Assembly: GCF_900113255.1 (NCBI RefSeq)
Contig: NZ_FOOR01000010.1
Span: forward strand, 42,952 to 106,951
Length of the DNA: 64,000 nt
Source of the DNA: Novosphingobium sp. CF614
GTDB taxonomy: Bacteria > Pseudomonadota > Alphaproteobacteria > Sphingomonadales > Sphingomonadaceae
Reading direction: 5' to 3'
Position 1 is the first letter of the stretch. Each line of letters starts with the position of its first letter. The notes below the pieces were generated by a model, which saw only the letters and a program-made list of their open reading frames with translations, was not told where the DNA came from and did no database searches. The position numbers and the translations under genes were made by a program. Of this stretch, positions 52,366 to 60,563 are shown in pieces.

Positions 52366-53577
52366 CTAGCCATCAATGATTTCCCGCCCATTGATGACGT
52401 CCCGCTCGCTGGCCGGCGGCGCCACGCCCCAGCCCCGCCGCACCAGCGCCTCGATCTGGCCCATCGCCTCGTCCAGGTTGGCGCGGCAGCGCTTGTGCGT
52501 GCGGGGGGTGCCGATCGGCTTTTCCAGCTCGTAGATCGACATCATCCGCAGCGCCGCGTGGCTGATTTCCGCGCTTTCCAGGATCGGCACCGGCAGCAGG
52601 GCAGGGCCGAAGGTCTGCTCCATGATCTGGCGCACCATCGCATGGCTGGGATCGTTGGCGTCGAACTTGGAGCACAGCAGCCGCACGAAATCGTAGCCGA
52701 CGGCGATCCCCGCCTGCGCCAGCTGGCCGGTCACCTGGTCCATCATCGAAAGGAACTGCACGGTCGAGCAGAAGTCCGGCGTGGTCGCCGCCAGCGGTAC
52801 GATCAGCGCATTGGCCGCCTGCATCACCGCCAGCGAGATCGTGCCGAGGGCAGGGGGGGGATCGAGGATCACCACGTCGTAGCCCTGGGCAAGCTCCTGC
52901 AAGCCCCGCTTGAGCTTGCGGAAGCGCGAGGCGAGCACCGAGCCGCCGTCCGCGCCCGAGGCCGCCAGTTCGTATTCCACGTCGAACAGCTCGAGGTTCG
53001 AAGGGATCAGGTCGACATTGGGCCAGGGCGTCTTCTGCACGGCATAGAGCAGATCCGTCCGCGTCGGGTCGATCGACAGATAGGGATAGAGCGTCTGTTC
53101 GCGCGTGATGTTGAAATGCGGGTTGAAGCCGAACAGGGTGGTGGTGGTGGCCTGGCTGTCGCAATCGACCACCAGCACGCGGTAACCCTGCACCGCGAAG
53201 TAGTGGGCGAGGTGGGTGGTGACGGTCGACTTGCCGACCCCGCCCTTGAAATTCTGCACCGCGACGATCGCCGGCGCATCCAGCGGCGCGCGGGCAGGGG
53301 AGGCGCCCAGGACAGCGCGCATGTTGAGCAGATCTTCCACCGAATAGCCCGGCCGCCGGCCGTTCTCGGTAGGCGGGGGAGGGGGCAGCCGCCCATCCTC
53401 CTCGGCCATGCGGATGCGATTGGTGGAACACCCCAGCAGCGCCGCCGCCTCGGCGATCCCGAAGTGGATGTTGAGGCTCTTGCGGCTCTCCGGCAGGAAC
53501 GCCTGCCGCCGCAACCGCTCGATCATCCGCTCCCCGGCTTGCGCCATTTCAGTGAGGCGTTCGACTTCTGAATGCAT
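52366..53577 (-). CDS. parA: ParA-family partition ATPase
   Basis: From ATG at 53577 this is 403 residues (GTG at 53595 would add six). The N-terminal 100 residues contain a helix-turn-helix (GIAEAAALLGCSTNRIRMAE), typical of type Ia ParA that autoregulates. The ATPase has the deviant Walker A VAVQNFKGGVGKSTVTTHLA (about residue 105-124), A' LVVDCDSQATTTTLFGF and B YDVVILDPPPALGTISLAVM. It moves plasmid copies via ParB-parS complexes. parD-parE-parB follow on the same strand, starting 76 bp downstream. Confidence 0.93.
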   Translation of the reverse strand: MHSEVERLTEMAQAGERMIERLRRQAFLPESRKSLNIHFGIAEAAALLGCSTNRIRMAEEDGRLPPPPPTENGRRPGYSVEDLLNMRAVLGASPARAPLDAPAIVAVQNFKGGVGKSTVTTHLAHYFAVQGYRVLVVDCDSQATTTTLFGFNPHFNITREQTLYPYLSIDPTRTDLLYAVQKTPWPNVDLIPSNLELFDVEYELAASGADGGSVLASRFRKLKRGLQELAQGYDVVILDPPPALGTISLAVMQAANALIVPLAATTPDFCSTVQFLSMMDQVTGQLAQAGIAVGYDFVRLLCSKFDANDPSHAMVRQIMEQTFGPALLPVPILESAEISHAALRMMSIYELEKPIGTPRTHKRCRANLDEAMGQIEALVRRGWGVAPPASERDVINGREIIDG

Positions 53578-53665
53578 TTCCTGCTGACACCGCACGGTTG
53601 AACGATATTCATCGAGTATGGCGGAAACAGCGTTCAGTCCAGTGCAATGCTACCACTTTGCGTGA

Positions 53666-53694
53666 GATCGCCCGCGTCCTGCGACCGGGCGATC
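53666..53694. other. 9-bp-arm inverted repeat upstream of parA (parS or terminator candidate)
   Basis: GATCGCCCG (53666-53674) and its exact complement CGGGCGATC (53686-53694) flank an 11-base loop. It lies 70 bp downstream of the J-domain gene stop and 90-115 bp upstream of parA. There is no T-run. A centromere site for ParB or a simple terminator stem are both possible. Confidence 0.4.
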
Positions 53695-53763
53695 AAATGC
53701 GAAAGCCCGGCTCATTGACGGCGCCTTCCTGACCCCGGCGGCGCTACTGGCGACTACCACCGG

Positions 53764-54711
53764 TCAAAAATCATGTGACCGGCTGCCTCGCTCATTATCT
53801 TCGATAAAGATGGAACGCGCGAACTTCCAACCGTACTTGGCGATGCGATGCAGCGCCTGCGCCGTGCGCGCCTGCAATTTTTGGTCGGGCTTGGGTGCGA
53901 CCCGGCCGCGGATCTGATCCAACCGCATCCCTATTGCGTCCATGCTGGGTATCCTGGACATGTAGAGATGTGCCGCGTCATCGTGCCGATCCACGAAATA
54001 GTTTGCGGCCGGCACTGACAGGTCCTTGCCGTACCGCATGAACACGGCCTGGTCGAACGCCACACAGAGGTCCAGGGCATCCCACGTGTCAATATCGGCC
54101 CTCTGGGTATGGCAGCGTTCGCTGAATGCGCGTGCCTTCACCATGTCCCCATCGGCGGCCATGCGCCGAAACGCGTCCATGGCGCCCATGATCGCGGTGC
54201 TGGACACCGGCGGCATCGCCTCTGCCTCTCTGACGCTGGCTGCCTTCAGCGCCGCGATCGCCTGCTTCGCCTCGCTGTTATCGTTGTCGATGCTGACAGC
54301 GGAAAAGGCCGCGTCTGGGCGAAGAAGCAGGCGACGCTCGATTTCCCAACCGGCAACGATCGTGGCCGCAAGCACCACCGCAAGCGCCAGTTGTGCGCCA
54401 TAGCGCCTGAGCAGCGGTCGGCGACGCCGCACGACCAGCGCTCTCGAGCGCGAACCGCGAGAAAGGGAGACCGCCCGTGCCGTCACTACGTCGCGGCGGC
54501 GCTGCGCCAGTTCGGCATCGTGCCCTGCGCGCAGGTCCCCATCCATCAGGATCCGAAATGCCTCGTTGAGCTCGGCGGCGCGGGCATGCGCCAGTGGCGA
54601 CTGGTTTACGTCGGGATGATAGCGCCGCATCAGCACGAGATAGCGCGCCTTGATTTCCTCCCGGGAGGCGGTCGAAGAGACCCTCAGAAGATCGTAATAG
54701 CTGCCCCGCAC
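53764..54711 (-). CDS. Membrane-anchored J-domain protein
   Basis: GTG at 54711 gives 315 residues. The J domain occupies residues 1-65 (YYDLLRVSSTASREEIKARY, the HPD tripeptide in MRRYHPDVNQ, then AELNEAFRILMD). There is no G/F region or zinc finger. A TM helix follows at about 108-126 (AQLALAVVLAATIVAGWEIE), and the C-terminal 180 residues face the periplasm with no family I know. It would recruit DnaK at the inner membrane. It is the first gene upstream of the partition operon and is not coupled to its neighbours. Confidence 0.85.
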   Translation of the reverse strand: MRGSYYDLLRVSSTASREEIKARYLVLMRRYHPDVNQSPLAHARAAELNEAFRILMDGDLRAGHDAELAQRRRDVVTARAVSLSRGSRSRALVVRRRRPLLRRYGAQLALAVVLAATIVAGWEIERRLLLRPDAAFSAVSIDNDNSEAKQAIAALKAASVREAEAMPPVSSTAIMGAMDAFRRMAADGDMVKARAFSERCHTQRADIDTWDALDLCVAFDQAVFMRYGKDLSVPAANYFVDRHDDAAHLYMSRIPSMDAIGMRLDQIRGRVAPKPDQKLQARTAQALHRIAKYGWKFARSIFIEDNERGSRSHDF

Positions 54712-54890
54712 GCCCCACGCTCCAGCTCATGAGCCACCGCGCTTGCCAGCATTGCCCAGGCGCTCGCCGGGCGCAAGCATAGTCCGACGGCAAATGACAC
54801 GACTTCCGCCAACGCCCCGATCGCTGGCCGGCAGACCGAGCGGCCTACCGCCGACAGGTCATGCCGCCAGCGTGCACGAAAGACCGAGGT
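54712..54890. other. Short gap between J-domain and SleB genes
   Basis: No gene is seen here. It contains the 179 bp after the SleB gene stop and before the J-domain start; no clear promoter or terminator was identified. Confidence 0.3.
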
Positions 54891-56066
54891 CTATTGAATT
54901 GTCGCTACGGGCGAGTGGTCGAGCCCCGGGGCATTCAGCGCCTGCTTGTTCGGCCCCGCGGCGCCGTCCATGCCGATGATCCAGCGCCGATTGGCGGTGC
55001 CCGGCGCCGGAGCGGCAGGAGATGTCGCGGCGGTCTTGTGATCTGCCCGTAACGCTACCAGCGCCGCGCTGCGCGTGCCGGCCTTGGTCGTTGCCGGTAA
55101 TTTCGGGGGAGCCTGGCCATCTTCGGTCGCCGGCAGGATCCTGCCCGTGCTGTCGAGAATGGGCCGCGCCGTCGGCGCCGTCGTCTGATCGGTCGATGCG
55201 AGCGACGGCTTGCCGTCTGCGCTGAGCAGCACGAATCGGCCAGCGGCCGTGCGTTCGAAAGTCTGTGGCTCGTTTCCGGCATAGGCTTGGGCAAATGCCG
55301 GCGGGCGGCCATAGCTGCCGTCTATCCGGTAGAAGATGTGCAGGCCTATGGAGGATATCTTCACGAGCGAATCCGCCCAATACGGCACCACGTAATCGGC
55401 ATGGTAATGCGTCGAGAGCCCCACCGGGGAATAGACGAAGCCGGCCAATGCCGCAGCCGCCACATTGCGCATGCGCTCCCAGATCGCCGGGTTGGGGATC
55501 CGTGCGAGCGACCCGTCGCAAGTGAAGGTGAACTGGCATCCGGTACTGCGCTGCGAGCCCTGGAAGACGACACCGCAGACCGTGTGCGGGTAGAGCGGGT
55601 GGCGTACACGGTTGAGCACGACCTGTGCCACGGCGCGTTGGCCTTCGAGCGGCTCGAAGGCGGCTTCGTAGTAGATCGCCGCCGTCAAGCAGTCGAGCGA
55701 ACGCTGGTAGCTGACATCATCCGTCCGTGGCACGATTAGCGGCCGCGCCGCGGGGTTCGGCAGTGTCGATATGGGCCGGGCGACGTTGCTGATCTGGGCT
55801 TCCTCGGGCGTCAGCGCTTCGAGCGCGGCCGGGTCGGACACCGACAATGTTTCCGGATCGAATGGCAGCGCCTGCTTTTGCGCACCCGCCGCTCCGGCAC
55901 TGCCATGCCGAAATCGTTGTGTCGGGTTAAAAGCCAGCATGCTTGCCGTGGCCAATGAGCCGATTAGAAGCAGGATGGCGACCCATTTCCACAAAGCGCC
56001 GCCAGCAGGAGGCCGACCAGCCTCGGGCACCGCCGTTGCGGCTTGTGCGCAGGTGCCGTTTGTCAT
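54891..56066 (-). CDS. SleB-type cell wall hydrolase
   Basis: This 391-residue protein has a short cytosolic N-terminus and a TM helix (LWKWVAILLLIGSLATASML, about 25-45). The Hydrolase_2/SleB catalytic domain at about 110-260 shows RSLDCLTAAIYYEAAFEPLE with GQRAVAQVVLNRVRHP, CGVVFQGSQRSTGCQFTFTC, and the late HYHADYVVPYWADSLVKISS. The conserved Glu in YYEA is the likely catalytic acid of this lytic-transglycosylase-like fold. The C-terminal 130 residues are low complexity. Its start overlaps the Rap1a/Tai-like gene by 4 bases, so the two are made together. Confidence 0.88.
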   Translation of the reverse strand: MTNGTCAQAATAVPEAGRPPAGGALWKWVAILLLIGSLATASMLAFNPTQRFRHGSAGAAGAQKQALPFDPETLSVSDPAALEALTPEEAQISNVARPISTLPNPAARPLIVPRTDDVSYQRSLDCLTAAIYYEAAFEPLEGQRAVAQVVLNRVRHPLYPHTVCGVVFQGSQRSTGCQFTFTCDGSLARIPNPAIWERMRNVAAAALAGFVYSPVGLSTHYHADYVVPYWADSLVKISSIGLHIFYRIDGSYGRPPAFAQAYAGNEPQTFERTAAGRFVLLSADGKPSLASTDQTTAPTARPILDSTGRILPATEDGQAPPKLPATTKAGTRSAALVALRADHKTAATSPAAPAPGTANRRWIIGMDGAAGPNKQALNAPGLDHSPVATIQ

Positions 56067-56539
56067 CGCGGCTTCGCGGAATTACGATCGCCGCCCTCGG
56101 TCCCACTTTTGCGACCAGGCACGGGTCGCGTCCGGTCCGGTTCGCACGGATAGGTTTCTTTCAGGGCGACAACGGCAACCGAGGCACCCTGCGCGGCGCG
56201 GTAGCGAGGGTTGGCCGTGATGAAGGCGACGAACACATCGCGCAGATCTTTCTGGGCCACTTCCGTGGGCGCGCAGAATTCGCGTTGCCCCAGCCAGACT
56301 TCATAAGCGCGCATGGCGTCGTGGATGCCGGCCAGATAGGCATAGCAATACGAGATGGAATAGGCGGAAGGTTCAGTGCATCGGTCGGCCAGCTTGCCTG
56401 CGGTCATAAAGCCGAAGGGAGTTTGCGATTGCAGCGGCTTGGCCTCGGCCGACTGGCCAGCTGGCACCGGAGCGGCAGGCGCGGCAACCGGCGCCGCTGC
56501 CGGCATGGCAGCTGCGGTCAGGAGAAGAAACGCGATCAC
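56063..56539 (-). CDS. Rap1a/Tai-like periplasmic protein coupled to the hydrolase
   Basis: GTG at 56539 gives 158 residues with a signal peptide (MIAFLLLTAAAMPAAAPVAA). The mature part follows the Rap1a/Tai pattern: GKLADRC, SYCYAYLAGIHDAM, FCAPTEVAQKDLRDVFVAFI, NPRYRAAQGASVAVVALKET and YPC, including the conserved Cys residues. Known members (Rap1a, Tai) bind and inhibit peptidoglycan amidase effectors of type VI secretion. Here it precedes a SleB hydrolase with a 4-base overlap, so inhibition or chaperoning of that hydrolase is a reasonable inference. No strong ribosome site was found, so the start is uncertain. Confidence 0.75.
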   Translation of the reverse strand: MIAFLLLTAAAMPAAAPVAAPAAPVPAGQSAEAKPLQSQTPFGFMTAGKLADRCTEPSAYSISYCYAYLAGIHDAMRAYEVWLGQREFCAPTEVAQKDLRDVFVAFITANPRYRAAQGASVAVVALKETYPCEPDRTRPVPGRKSGTEGGDRNSAKPR

Positions 56540-56805
56540 GCGCGGAGCGCTGAATTCGCGCGCGCAGCACGAAGCTCTGAGCGCCCGCGATGGCCGGCGA
56601 TCTCTTTGCCTCCGCGCCGTGCTTGTTTATCAATCAATTGCCGCACCTCACCTGGTCGAAATCTCTCGGGCCGGGCCTATCTACATTGCAATGCAGCGTC
56701 CGACGAGACCTAATGGAGTTTCGAAGCGACACGGGAAAATGATTTTGCCGACAGTTTTGCACTTTCCAGCGGGTTTGCGGCTCGCACGAAAGCTACCAGA
56801 GCCTG
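56540..56805. other. Gap between dehydrogenase and Rap1a-like gene
   Basis: These 266 bp hold no recognisable gene. It must contain the promoter for the Rap1a-SleB pair on the minus strand. No good hexamers were seen. Confidence 0.3.
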
Positions 56806-58074
56806 TCAGATGCCCCAGTAAGCGACGCCGCGAGGCAGATCCTCACCGGCGAACAGACCTTTGAGGTCGGCAAGCAGGCCGCCCGGCTTCAGGTATCGTG
56901 CCGCGCCCGCCGCGCCTGCGGCACGATACTGGGCGTGCGGCACGGCTATCAGTACGGCATCGTATCTCGCCTTGGGCGGGTTGGTGACGAGTTGCAAGCC
57001 GTACTCATGGATCGCCTCGGCCGGGTTCGCCCGCGGGTCGGCCACGTCCACGCTATGTCCCAGCGCTTTCAGGCGCGCGATCACGTCCGATACCTTGCTG
57101 TTGCGCAGATCCGGCACATCCTCCTTGAAGGTCAGGCCCATCACCAGGACATCCGAGGCGGGCATCAGCCGCTGCGCAAGCTGGTCGGCGACCCATGCAC
57201 CCATATCGTCATTGATCGCGCGGCCCGACAGGATCACCGCCGGGTCATGCCCTAGTGCGGCGGCGCAGTGCGCGAGATAATAGGGGTCTACCCCGATGCA
57301 GTGACCGCCGACCAGCCCGGGCTGAAAAGGCAGGAAGTTCCACTTGGTGCCTGCCGCCCTCAGCACGTCCCACACCGAGATGTCCATCAGCGAAAAGATG
57401 CGGGTGATCTCGTTCATGAAGGCGATATTGATGTCGCGCTGCGCGTTCTCGATCACTTTGGCGGCCTCGGCAACCTTGATCGAGGCTGCCTGGAAGGTGC
57501 CGCCCGAGGTGATCGCACCATAGATGGCAGCGAGGCGTTCGGTAATCTCGGGGGTCTCGCCGGCGACCACCTTGGTGATCCTGTCGATGGTGTGCTCGCG
57601 GTCACCCGGGTTGATGCGTTCAGGCGAATAGCCGAGGAAAAAGCCGACGCCGCGCTTGAGGCCCGATACGTGTTCAAGGATCGGCCCGCAAATGTCCTCG
57701 GTAACGCCCGGATAGACAGTGCTTTCGAAGCACACGATCGGCCGGCGGTCCGCCGCCAGCATCCCACCGACCATTCGCGAGGCGCTTTCGACGATCGACA
57801 AGTCCGGCCGTTTGGCGGCATCGACGGGAGTGGGGACGGTGATGATGTAGACGTCCGCCGGCGCGACGGCCATGGGATCGCTGGTGAGTATCAGGCCGGT
57901 CTTGGCCAGGCGATCGGTGTCGATCTCGTTGGTCCGGTCGTGGTGGCGCTCCAGTTCGGCGATGCGCGTGGCATCGATGTCGATTCCCACCGTCTCGAAC
58001 CGGTGCGCGAGCGCAATCGCGAGTGGCAGCCCGACATAGCCGAGCCCGACGACGACGATACGTGGTTGCGCCAT
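56806..58074 (-). CDS. tviB: TviB/WbpO-type UDP-N-acetylhexosamine 6-dehydrogenase
   Basis: ATG at 58074, behind GGAGG, gives 422 residues. NAD-binding is IVVVGLGYVGLPLAIALAH; the family-specific FFLGYSPERINPGDREH and SIKVAEAAKVIENAQRDIN identify the TviB/WbpO branch; the catalytic Cys is in GLVGGHCIGVDPYYL (about 257). TviB oxidises UDP-GlcNAc or UDP-GalNAc to the uronic acid, an EPS building block. Product uronates would be natural substrates for AsnB-type amidation at 20.9 kb. The 10-codon upstream extension (58104) has no support. The gene stands alone on this strand. Confidence 0.93.
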   Translation of the reverse strand: MAQPRIVVVGLGYVGLPLAIALAHRFETVGIDIDATRIAELERHHDRTNEIDTDRLAKTGLILTSDPMAVAPADVYIITVPTPVDAAKRPDLSIVESASRMVGGMLAADRRPIVCFESTVYPGVTEDICGPILEHVSGLKRGVGFFLGYSPERINPGDREHTIDRITKVVAGETPEITERLAAIYGAITSGGTFQAASIKVAEAAKVIENAQRDINIAFMNEITRIFSLMDISVWDVLRAAGTKWNFLPFQPGLVGGHCIGVDPYYLAHCAAALGHDPAVILSGRAINDDMGAWVADQLAQRLMPASDVLVMGLTFKEDVPDLRNSKVSDVIARLKALGHSVDVADPRANPAEAIHEYGLQLVTNPPKARYDAVLIAVPHAQYRAAGAAGAARYLKPGGLLADLKGLFAGEDLPRGVAYWGI

Positions 58075-58503
58075 CGCCGTGTCCTCCATAACCGGCTCAG
58101 ACACGATGATGGACGCAATACAGGTTGACGAAGGCTGGCGACCGGCGCGGCGGGCTCGGCATCCGGATTGCGTGCACGCCGGCCGGCCGCATCGGCAGAC
58201 AGGTCTTCACCGCTTCACGCTCGCATGCTGGTGCCGAAAGTCCAATCATACGGCCGATGTACTCCGAATTGGTGTTGCCGATATTGTGGCCGGGCGCGGC
58301 GTGATCGCCGGCCCAGTGATCAGCGTCGTCATCACCAGTTCCCCACCTACCCACGCACGCGATGGCCGTGCGGCCGAGTGCTAGCCTTCCCGCAACGGCG
58401 ATGAAAGCTCTATATTGTGCGACACAATGGGCAGCTCCGATCGGGGAGTGCGTCGACATGACCGCGGCCGTGCGATAGTAAAAGGCAACCCGTGGAGGCT
58501 CTG
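58075..58503. promoter_or_regulatory. 429-bp divergent intergenic region
   Basis: No family-like gene is found; the 138-codon open frame on the minus strand looks like chance. A 15-bp dyad ATTGTG-CGA-CACAAT at 58414-58428 overlaps a TATATT hexamer (58411-58416), 76-90 bp upstream of the beta-helix gene, and is the best operator/-10 candidate. A ribosome site GTGGAGG precedes 58504. Confidence 0.45.
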
Positions 58504-59958
58504 ATGCTCGCACATGTCCTCAACCGTCGAAGGCTGCTGAGCGCTAGCGCGGGCGCGGCGATCGCCGCCGCCTTGGCGCCCGTCGCCGCGGCAGAGACCA
58601 TCTTCACGCCCGAGCGCTTCGGTGCCAGGGGCGATGGCCGGACCGACGACAGCGACGCCTTCTCCCGTCTGTCCGATGCCGTGAACGCAGCTGGCGGCGG
58701 CACGGTGGTGCTGCGCCGCACGACCTATCTCGTGGGCACGCAGCGGCACGGGCCCGATGGCTTTACCACAACGCGGCTGCTGGCTTTTGCCGACTGCAGC
58801 CGCCCGGTCGAGATCCGCGGTAACGGGGCGAAGCTGCGCTGCGCGGCAGGGCAGCGCTATGGCGTATTCCTGCCGGATGGATCGCCCAATCCCGATATCG
58901 CGCACAAGGGCAGGGAGGGCATGACCCGCCCTTACGCCGCGATGATCGAGGCACGGCAATGCAGCGGTGGCATCCTGATTCAGGACATCGAGCTTGATGG
59001 CAATTCCGCGGCGCTGGTGCTCGGCGGCCGGCACGGCGACAAGGGGTGGCAGATCGGCTGTGCCGGCGTCGCACTGCGCAACAACACCGGACCTGAGCGC
59101 CTGATCAATGTCTACGCGCATCATCAGCCGCACGACGGCTTCTACGTTGACGGCCCGCGCGAACCGACCCCCGGCGTTGTGCGCCAGTTTGTGAATCTGC
59201 GGGCCGACACCAACGGCCGGCAGGGCATGAGCATTGTCGGCGGACAGGATTACCGCATCGAGCGTTCGACCTTTACCCGCACGGGCCGTGGCTCTGTGGC
59301 GAGCGCGCCGGGGGCGGGAGTGGACATTGAGGCCCAACGCAAGAAGCTCATTCGCAATCTCGTGTTCGTGGACTGCAAGTTCACCGACAACCGGGGCTGC
59401 GGCCTGGTCGCGGATTCGGGCAACAGTGCCGACGTGAGCTTCACCGACTGCCTGTTCGTCGGCACCGACAACTGGTCCGCCTGGCCCAACAAGCCCGGCT
59501 ACCGCTTCGACCGCTGCACTTTCGTTGGCAGCCTGGTACACCCCTTCGCGGATCCGGATCCGGCGCGCGCGACGCGCTTTACCGAATGCCTGTTCACCGA
59601 CAATCCAGCGCTGTCGCCAACCGGAAAGCTGATCCTGCGCAAGAGCCCGGCGTCGGTGTTGAACCAGGCGGACAACGTGCTGTTCGACCGCTGCCGCTTC
59701 GAGATGACCCGCGACGGCGTACTGCCGTCAAGCGAGGGCGCGATCTACCGCGACTGCACGATGAGCCAGCGTTCCTCCAAGACGGCGGCGACACGGGGCA
59801 GGTTCGAGGGGCGCAACGTCATCACTGGCCGGGTCGATCTTGGTAATTCCACGATCCTGGGGAGTACCATTTTGAACGGCAGTACCGTACCGAAGCGCGG
59901 AGGACACAGAAGTCGGCCAGATCGGCAATCCCGATCGTATCAATGGAGGCAGAGATGA
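58504..59958 (+). CDS. Tat-exported right-handed beta-helix protein (pectate-lyase-like)
   Basis: ATG at 58504 with GGAGG five bases upstream gives 484 residues. The signal is of Tat type (NRRRLLSASAGAAIAAAL). The mature N-terminus FGARGDGRTDDSDAFSRLSD is the Pectate_lyase_3 signature of beta-helix hydrolases and lyases. Coil-like repeats follow (GILIQDIELDGNSAALVLGG, YRIERSTFTRTGRGSVAS, FVDCKFTDNRGCGLVADSGN). It may depolymerise or modify the EPS in the periplasm. Catalytic residues cannot be assigned. The stop overlaps the next gene by ATGA. Confidence 0.85.
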   Translation: MLAHVLNRRRLLSASAGAAIAAALAPVAAAETIFTPERFGARGDGRTDDSDAFSRLSDAVNAAGGGTVVLRRTTYLVGTQRHGPDGFTTTRLLAFADCSRPVEIRGNGAKLRCAAGQRYGVFLPDGSPNPDIAHKGREGMTRPYAAMIEARQCSGGILIQDIELDGNSAALVLGGRHGDKGWQIGCAGVALRNNTGPERLINVYAHHQPHDGFYVDGPREPTPGVVRQFVNLRADTNGRQGMSIVGGQDYRIERSTFTRTGRGSVASAPGAGVDIEAQRKKLIRNLVFVDCKFTDNRGCGLVADSGNSADVSFTDCLFVGTDNWSAWPNKPGYRFDRCTFVGSLVHPFADPDPARATRFTECLFTDNPALSPTGKLILRKSPASVLNQADNVLFDRCRFEMTRDGVLPSSEGAIYRDCTMSQRSSKTAATRGRFEGRNVITGRVDLGNSTILGSTILNGSTVPKRGGHRSRPDRQSRSYQWRQR

Positions 59959-60563
59959 ATATCTTCGTGCTGTGTACAGGCCGTTGCGGGTCGCGGTCGT
60001 TCGTGCAGGCTTGCAAGCACATTACCAATTATTCTGCCGGGCATGAGACGCGTGTGCGCCTCGTCGGCGCGGACAAGTTCGCCTATCCGGCCAACCATAT
60101 CGAGGCCGACAACCGGCTCTCGTGGCATCTTGGCCGGTTGGACGATGTCTATGGTGACGATGCCTTCTATGTTCATCTGCATCGCGACCGGACCAAGGTG
60201 ATCGCCAGCTACGCACAGCGCTGGGCACCGGTGGGCGGTATGATGCCGGCCTACCGCAACGGCATCCTGCGCGCAGGCACGCACAGCAAGCTCGTGATCG
60301 CGGAGGATTTCGTCGCCACGGTCGAAGCCAATATCGCCAGCTTCCTGCGTAACAAGTCGATGACCATGAGCGTCGCGCTGGAGGCAGTAACCGATTGGTT
60401 CCCGATCTTCTGGCAACGGATCGGCGCGCAGGGCGATCTGGAGCAGGCGTTGGCGGAGTGGTCCTATCTGCACAACAGCCGCCGCGAGCGGACCGGTGTC
60501 CGCAAGTTCAAACAGAAACTCAAGGGCATCCAGCAGATCTTGTTTGAGCCGCCGCTGGCCTGA
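59955..60563 (+). CDS. Sulfotransferase-like protein
   Basis: ATG at 59955 with GGAGG upstream gives 202 residues; start and previous stop share ATGA, so the two are coupled. The PAPS loop candidate is IFVLCTGRCGSRSFVQACKH and the 3'-phosphate site candidate is FYVHLHRDRTKVIASYAQRW. The protein is short for a sulfotransferase, but the two motifs are correctly spaced. Coupling to an exported beta-helix protein is unusual because sulfotransferases act in the cytosol. A carbohydrate substrate is likely by context. Confidence 0.68.
   Translation: MNIFVLCTGRCGSRSFVQACKHITNYSAGHETRVRLVGADKFAYPANHIEADNRLSWHLGRLDDVYGDDAFYVHLHRDRTKVIASYAQRWAPVGGMMPAYRNGILRAGTHSKLVIAEDFVATVEANIASFLRNKSMTMSVALEAVTDWFPIFWQRIGAQGDLEQALAEWSYLHNSRRERTGVRKFKQKLKGIQQILFEPPLA

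Larger units (their letters stand above)
50537..53299 (+). repeat. Cluster of GGGCAGGG octamers (KOPS-like), same strand
   Basis: Eight copies of GGGCAGGG on the plus strand: 50537, 50562, 50815, 51519, 52170, 52599, 52848 and 53292 (first base). To the left the orientation flips: CCCTGCCC at 49462, 49467, 49472 (overlapping) and 49824. Scattered further copies occur at 58908 and 60585 (plus). GGGNAGGG is the E. coli FtsK-orienting sequence; that it acts so here is inference. Confidence 0.7.

Noticed and set aside
51862..53571. 569-codon open frame on the plus strand opposite parA-parD
   Set aside because: Runs antisense through three recognisable genes; Arg/Gly/His-rich shadow composition.
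58097..58513. 138-codon minus-strand ORF in the divergent gap upstream of the beta-helix gene
   Set aside because: No domain, no ribosome site, and it covers the promoter region both neighbours need.
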